Source of the DNA: Pseudomonas thivervalensis
Lineage (GTDB): Bacteria > Pseudomonadota > Gammaproteobacteria > Pseudomonadales > Pseudomonadaceae
DNA: 64,000 bases
Direction: 5' to 3'
NCBI RefSeq assembly: GCF_001269655.1
Contig: NZ_LHVE01000011.1
Coordinates: forward strand, 1-64,000
Part shown: in pieces, positions 59,976 through 64,000 of the stretch
Numbering within the stretch: the first letter of the stretch is position 1
How the letters are laid out: each line of letters opens with the position of its first letter
Translations under genes and position numbers: made by a program
The notes under the pieces: model-generated
Told to the model about the DNA's origin: nothing
Seen by the model: only the letters and a program-made list of their open reading frames with translations
The model's database searches: none

Positions 59976-60695
59976 ATGCCCCCCACGCCTTCCCTGTCCA
60001 AAGACCTCGCCAACCTTGACTGGCCCACCCTGGAGCACAGTCTTGACCAGGACGGCTGTGCAATCATTCGCAACCTGCTGCCGCCATCGCAATGCCGGCA
60101 ACTGAGTGGTTTGTACACCGAGCCCGGGCTTTTCCGCTCGCGGGTGATCATGGCCCGCCACGGATTCGGGCGCGGCGAATATCAGTATTTTCGCTATCCA
60201 CTAACGGACCTCATCCAACAGTTGCGTCAGTCGTTGTACCCCATGCTGGTGCCGCTGGCGAACCGCTGGAACGAATGCATGGGCCTGGAGGTGCGGTATC
60301 CCCACGAACATGCCGACTTCATCCAACGCTGTCACGCCGCCGGGCAATCGCACCCCACGCCGTTGTTGCTGCAATACGGCCCGCAGGACTACAACTGCCT
60401 CCACCAGGATCTGTACGGCGAAGAAGTGTTCCCCTTGCAGGTGGCGATCCTGCTGTCGGAACCGGGCCAGGACTTTACCGGTGGCGAGTTTGTCCTCACC
60501 GAACAACGCCCGCGCATGCAGTCGCGACCCCAGGTCATCGATCTGAAACAGGGCGATGCACTGGTATTTGCTGTACACCAACGGCCGGTCAAAGGCGTTC
60601 GCGGTTATTATCGGGTGAACATGCGCCATGGCGTCAGCCGCGTGCACAGCGGCAGACGGCACACCTTGGGAATCATTTTTCATGATGCGCAGTAA
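59976..60695 (+). CDS. 2-oxoglutarate/Fe(II)-dependent oxygenase
   Basis: Predicted 239 aa, jelly-roll dioxygenase. The metal site is His143-x-Asp145 (NCLHQDLYG) with a distal His, probably His218 in NMRHGVSRVHSG, and the 2-oxoglutarate Arg nearby (SGRRHTLGIIFHDA). The GGEFVLTEQRPR and DALVFAVHQRPVKG segments are typical of a prolyl-hydroxylase-like bacterial group. Substrate unknown. Its 3' end overlaps alkB by 14 bases, so the two are probably co-translated. Confidence 0.88.
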   Translation: MPPTPSLSKDLANLDWPTLEHSLDQDGCAIIRNLLPPSQCRQLSGLYTEPGLFRSRVIMARHGFGRGEYQYFRYPLTDLIQQLRQSLYPMLVPLANRWNECMGLEVRYPHEHADFIQRCHAAGQSHPTPLLLQYGPQDYNCLHQDLYGEEVFPLQVAILLSEPGQDFTGGEFVLTEQRPRMQSRPQVIDLKQGDALVFAVHQRPVKGVRGYYRVNMRHGVSRVHSGRRHTLGIIFHDAQ

Positions 60696-61362
60696 TGACA
60701 CACCGCTCACCTTGGACCTGTTCGCCGACCAGGCGCCCACCCCGCCCGGCCAGGTCGAACAGATCGGCCAGCAAGCGTTCGTATTGCGCGGCTTCGCCCT
60801 GCCCTGGCTCGAACGTTTGCTGCCGGCGCTGGAAAACGTCTTGCAGGCTGCGCCGTTCCGGCAGATGGTCACGCCCGGCGGCTTTACCATGTCGGTGGCC
60901 TTGAGCAGTTGCGGCGCGCTGGGCTGGACCACCGACCGCAGCGGCTATCGCTACACCGCCCATGACCCGCAGACCGGCCAGCCCTGGCCGGACATGCCGG
61001 CGGTGTTTCGTGAGTTGGCCCAGGCCGCTGCACGCCAGGCACGGTTCGAGCATTTCGAGCCCGACGCCTGCCTGATCAACCGCTACGTACCCGGCGCCCG
61101 CATGTCGTTGCACCAGGACAAGAACGAACGCTCCCTCACGGCCCCCATCGTCTCGATGTCCCTGGGCTTGCCGGCGGTGTTCCAGTTCGGCGGCTTCGAG
61201 CGCAGCGACAAGAGCCAGCGCATCCCGTTGTTTCATGGCGACATCGTGGTCTGGGGCGGCGTGGACCGGTTGCGTTACCACGGCGTGTTGCCGCTCAAGG
61301 AAGGACAACACCCGCGCCTGGGCGCCCAGCGGATCAACCTGACGTTTCGCACCGCAGGATGA
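60682..61362 (+). CDS. alkB: AlkB, DNA oxidative demethylase
   Basis: Predicted 226 aa from ATG 60682 (or the ATG one codon on), overlapping the previous gene. The iron ligands are His144, Asp146 (MSLHQDKNE) and His200 (LRYHGVLP); the 2-oxoglutarate arginines are in RINLTFR (Arg217, Arg223). Substrate lid residues SGYRYTAHDP and NRYVPGARM match AlkB. It repairs 1-methyladenine and 3-methylcytosine by oxidative demethylation. The next gene is ada, the classical partner in the adaptive response. Confidence 0.96.
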   Translation: MMRSNDTPLTLDLFADQAPTPPGQVEQIGQQAFVLRGFALPWLERLLPALENVLQAAPFRQMVTPGGFTMSVALSSCGALGWTTDRSGYRYTAHDPQTGQPWPDMPAVFRELAQAAARQARFEHFEPDACLINRYVPGARMSLHQDKNERSLTAPIVSMSLGLPAVFQFGGFERSDKSQRIPLFHGDIVVWGGVDRLRYHGVLPLKEGQHPRLGAQRINLTFRTAG

Positions 61363-61449
61363 AAATGCGGAATTCAACCGCAAGACCCGGAGTGTTGCCG
61401 TCTCATAGGCTCGCTACTGTAGCCAAAACGGGCCAATGGAATAACGACC

Positions 61450-62523
61450 ATGAACAGCACTTCAAACAATCTCGCCCCTGAACTGGATCCCCGCTGGGCC
61501 GCCGTGCTCGCTCGCGATCCGCACGCCGACGGTACATTTGTCTATGGCGTGAAAACCACCGGCGTCTACTGCCACCCCAGCAGCCTGTCGCGCTTGCCCA
61601 ACCCGCGCAACGTGGAATTCTTCGACACGCCGGAACAGGCCCAGGCCGCCGGCTACCGGCCCAGCAAGCGCGTGGCCCGGGACCAGACTCAGATCGCCGC
61701 CCAACAAGCGGCACGGGTCGCAGCGGCGTGCCGGCAGATCGAGGCGGCCGAGGAACTGCCAGGCCTGAATGAACTGGCGGAAAGCGCCGGCTTGAGTCCC
61801 TTCCATTTTCATCGGATCTTCAAGGCGGTCACCGGCCTGACCCCCAAGGGTTACGCCGCCGCCCACCGCTCACGCAAGGTGCGCGAACGCCTGGCCGATG
61901 GCGGCACGATCACCGAGGCGCTGTATGACGCCGGTTTCAATTCCAACAGTCGCTTCTATGAAGCGGCCGATAAAGTGTTGGGCATGAAACCCGCCGACTA
62001 CCGCGCCGCCGGGCAGAACACCGACATCCGTTTCGCCGTCGGCCAATGTTCCCTCGGGGCGATTCTGGTGGCGCAAAGCGAGCGTGGTGTCTGCGCGATT
62101 CTGCTGGGTGACGACCCGGACGCGCTGGTGCGGGACCTGCAGGACAAGTTCCGCCGGGCCAACCTCATCGGTGCCGACCGCGAGTTCGAGCAGTTGATCG
62201 CCCAGGTGGTGGGCTTCATCGAAGCACCGGCCCTGGGCCTGGACTTGCCCCTGGATCTGCGCGGCACTGCCTTCCAGGAACGGGTCTGGCAAGCGTTGCG
62301 GGACATTCCCGCGGGCAGCACTGCCAGCTATGCCGAGATCGCCCAGCGCATCGGCATGCCCAAGGCCGTGCGAGCCGTGGCCCAGGCCTGTGGCGCCAAC
62401 AGCCTGGCGGTGGCGATCCCTTGCCATCGGGTGGTGCGCAGCGACGGCAACCTGTCGGGCTATCGCTGGGGCGTGGAGCGCAAGCGTCAGTTGCTGGCGC
62501 TGGAACGCTCGTTGGGGGACTGA
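61450..62523 (+). CDS. ada: Ada-type regulator / O6-methylguanine-DNA methyltransferase
   Basis: Predicted 357 aa. Domains in order: an N-terminal Ada zinc-type domain (to about residue 80), an AraC helix-turn-helix (LNELAESAGLSPFHFHRIFKAV), and a methyltransferase domain whose acceptor Cys324 is in IPCHRVV, with the intact helix-turn-helix VAQACGANSLAVA. The sensor domain is unusual: of the four zinc cysteines only the first (Cys41 in YCHP) is kept; the others are Ser45, Ser72 and Val75 where Cys is expected (PSS and PSKRV instead of PxC and PCKRC). Repair of O6-methylguanine should work, but methylphosphotriester sensing is doubtful. Confidence 0.9.
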   Translation: MNSTSNNLAPELDPRWAAVLARDPHADGTFVYGVKTTGVYCHPSSLSRLPNPRNVEFFDTPEQAQAAGYRPSKRVARDQTQIAAQQAARVAAACRQIEAAEELPGLNELAESAGLSPFHFHRIFKAVTGLTPKGYAAAHRSRKVRERLADGGTITEALYDAGFNSNSRFYEAADKVLGMKPADYRAAGQNTDIRFAVGQCSLGAILVAQSERGVCAILLGDDPDALVRDLQDKFRRANLIGADREFEQLIAQVVGFIEAPALGLDLPLDLRGTAFQERVWQALRDIPAGSTASYAEIAQRIGMPKAVRAVAQACGANSLAVAIPCHRVVRSDGNLSGYRWGVERKRQLLALERSLGD

Positions 62524-62975
62524 ACGCCGATGTAGATCGCCACCGAGTCGGGGCCGCTGTAGACCTCGAAATCGGTGGTGAAACGGCGCAGTGTCTGCGG
62601 GTTATCCGCGAAATATGCCCAGATCAGGCCCCAGGCCTGGATCACGCAATCAGGCATCTCCCCCTTGGCTGAAAACACCAGGTAATCCCCGCCTTCGATG
62701 TCCACGGCGGGGTAGCCTGCGCTGGTCTCATCCACCTGGACGCCGGCCGTCACGTCGAAGTGGCCGGTGGCGTCGGACTCGTAATTGGAATACACCCCGT
62801 AGACGAACAACTCCGATTGCCGGGCCGGAATCGTGTCGAACAACCCTTCGCTGAAGAACCGTTGCCACATCGGGCCGATCCTCGCCGTGTCGGGCTGCTG
62901 CTCGTCGGTGTTGCGGGTGCGCACCTGCAAACCGGCCACGGTGAAGGGTTCGACAGTCTTGAGTTTCACGTCCAT
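62487..62975 (-). CDS. GyrI-like / AraC effector-binding-domain protein
   Basis: Predicted 162 aa standalone effector-binding domain (SHV fold) of the GyrI/Rob type. Marks: KLKTVEPFTVAGLQVRT at the N-terminus, IGPMWQRFFSEGLFDTIP, VYGVYSNYESDATGHFDVTAGV and YLVFSAKGEMPD. Such proteins bind small hydrophobic molecules or interact with gyrase. AGGAGCCTGACCC precedes the ATG at 62975. Its last 10 or so residues lie antisense to the 3' end of ada, a 37-base convergent overlap. Confidence 0.85.
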   Translation of the reverse strand: MDVKLKTVEPFTVAGLQVRTRNTDEQQPDTARIGPMWQRFFSEGLFDTIPARQSELFVYGVYSNYESDATGHFDVTAGVQVDETSAGYPAVDIEGGDYLVFSAKGEMPDCVIQAWGLIWAYFADNPQTLRRFTTDFEVYSGPDSVAIYIGVQSPNERSSASN

Positions 62976-63124
62976 GGGTCAGGCTCCTTGATGTATGAAG
63001 CCCGCATGGTAACCCTCCCGCCGTCGGGATCAAGGTGCAGCGCTCGATTGAAAAACTCGACTGGCCCTGGCTAACCCACTCCTGTTAAAAACGCTATTTC
63101 CTTCTGCCGTCGGAGACCCCGCAC

Positions 63125-64000
63125 ATGAGCCAGTGGCCAGACACTCGCATTCTTGACCTGCTCGGTATCGAGTTGCCCATCATCCAGGGGCCGCTGGCCG
63201 GGGTGACCGGACCGGCCATGGTGGTCGCGACCTGCAACGCCGGCGGGCTGGGTTCGATGCCGGCGGCGATGCTCGATGTCGAACAACTGCGCCAGGCGCT
63301 GACGACCATCCGCGAACAGACCGACAAGCCGTTCAATGTGAATTTTTTCTGTCACCAGCCGCCGGCCTTCGACGAACAGCGGGCCGAGGCCTGGAAGCAA
63401 CGGCTCGAGCCGTACTACCAGGAATTGGGCGTCGACTTCAATGCGCCGACCCCGGTGTCCAACCGCACGCCTTTCGATGATGCCGCCTGCCGGGTGCTGG
63501 AAGAGATGCGGCCCAAGGTCGTCAGTTTCCACTTTGGCCTGCCGGAAAAATCGCTGTTGGACCGGGTAAAGGCCACCGGGGCGAAAATCCTTTCTTCGGC
63601 CACCACCGTCGAGGAGGCTATCTGGCTCGAACAGCATGGTTGCGACGCAATCATCGCCATGGGTTATGAAGCCGGGGGGCATCGCGGGATGTTTCTCAGC
63701 GACGACCTCAACACCCAGGTCGGCCTGTTTGCCTTGCTGCCGCAGGTGGTGGATGCAGTGAAGGTGCCGGTGATCGCCACCGGTGGCATTGGCGATGCGC
63801 GCGGGATTGTCGCGGCGTTCGCCCTGGGCGCCTCGGCGGTGCAACTGGGCAGCGCCTATCTGTTCACGCCCGAGGCGAAGATCAGCGCGTCTCATCACCG
63901 GGCTTTGCGCACGGCCAAGGAAAGCCAGACCGCGATCACCAACCTGTTCACCGGCCGCCCGGCCCGGGGCATCGTCAACCGGGTGATGCGCGAAGTGGGT
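63125..64000 (+). CDS. Nitronate monooxygenase-type FMN enzyme, 5' part
   Basis: The frame is open from ATG 63125 (MSQWPDTRILDLLGIELPII) to the window edge, 292 codons, so the gene continues outside. FMN-binding motifs of class I nitronate monooxygenases are seen: QGPLAGVTGPAMV, NVNFFCHQPP, GYEAGGHRGMF (catalytic-type His in AGGHRG), and PVIATGGIGDARGI with QLGSAYLFTPEA. Such enzymes oxidise alkyl nitronates such as propionate-3-nitronate; closely related enoyl reductases of the same fold are the alternative. It starts after TCGGAGACCCC. Confidence 0.9.
   Translation, partial: MSQWPDTRILDLLGIELPIIQGPLAGVTGPAMVVATCNAGGLGSMPAAMLDVEQLRQALTTIREQTDKPFNVNFFCHQPPAFDEQRAEAWKQRLEPYYQELGVDFNAPTPVSNRTPFDDAACRVLEEMRPKVVSFHFGLPEKSLLDRVKATGAKILSSATTVEEAIWLEQHGCDAIIAMGYEAGGHRGMFLSDDLNTQVGLFALLPQVVDAVKVPVIATGGIGDARGIVAAFALGASAVQLGSAYLFTPEAKISASHHRALRTAKESQTAITNLFTGRPARGIVNRVMREVG

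Overview
The window looks like a chromosomal segment of a fluorescent pseudomonad (Pseudomonas fluorescens group). The reasons are high-GC coding, the bkdR-bkdA1-bkdA2-bkdB-lpdV gene order, AruH, MvaU, OprD, MucR-like and AlkC proteins, and dozens of copies of REP palindromes of the types typical of that group (TGTGGCGAGGGAGCTTGC and TGTGGGAGCGAGCCTGC). No rRNA, tRNA, insertion sequence, prophage or CRISPR array was seen. All functional calls rest on reading the sequence and remembered family features; nothing was searched.

Layout. 0-6.3 kb: end of an OprD porin, then a hexuronate/aldarate cluster (uronate dehydrogenase, SMP-30 lactonase, three-part TRAP transporter, aldose-epimerase-like protein). 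6.4-8.4 kb: TauE/SafE permease divergent from a persulfide-dioxygenase-like metallo-beta-lactamase-fold enzyme. 8.4-15.4 kb: branched-chain keto acid dehydrogenase operon with its divergent regulator, followed by the branched-chain aminotransferase ilvE. 15.5-19.7 kb: EamA exporter with AraC regulator, ArsR regulator with cytochrome P450, FKBP isomerase. 19.9-21.6 kb: protealysin-like protease with its emfourin-type inhibitor, and an RcnB-like protein. 21.9-28.9 kb: AlkC glycosylase, MHYT-GGDEF-EAL protein, nicotinamidase, DUF1345 membrane protein, RstAB-like two-component system. 29.0-35.5 kb: an accessory block of lower GC with an unknown 146-aa protein, an autotransporter and two unknown proteins that share a module. 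35.5-42.8 kb: arginine:pyruvate transaminase, chemoreceptor, glycerate kinase, CdaR regulator, MFS transporter. 43.0-50.2 kb: aldo/keto reductase, RarD, HPPD, EamA exporter with LysR regulator, CSS-motif EAL protein. 50.4-57.5 kb: MvaU, a DUF4946 protein, glyoxalase I, AhpF, AhpC, glutathione reductase, GalU. 57.7-64 kb: small lipoproteins and small unknown proteins, then a DNA-alkylation-repair group (2OG-Fe(II) oxygenase, AlkB, Ada), a GyrI-like protein, and the start of a nitronate monooxygenase.

How genes work together. The first cluster would import hexuronates by TRAP transport, oxidise them to aldaro-lactones with Udh and open the lactones. The garK-cdaR-MFS locus at 38.7-42.8 kb handles glycerate or sugar diacids and is probably linked to the same metabolism. 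The bkd operon and ilvE together cover branched-chain amino acid breakdown. AhpC, AhpF and Gor form a redox-defence neighbourhood, and AlkC, AlkB and Ada cover alkylation damage.

Most notable items. (1) The Ada protein keeps only one of the four zinc-binding cysteines of its methylphosphotriester sensor. (2) A third interspersed palindrome is found exactly between the two arms of REP pairs at four places. (3) The ArsR reading frame ends inside a REP element. (4) The unexplained autotransporter cassette at 29-35.5 kb has an operator-like inverted repeat in front of it. (5) A protealysin/emfourin pair overlaps by one base. (6) A Hfq/Crc-type A-rich motif sits directly before the ribosome-binding site of the TRAP binding protein.
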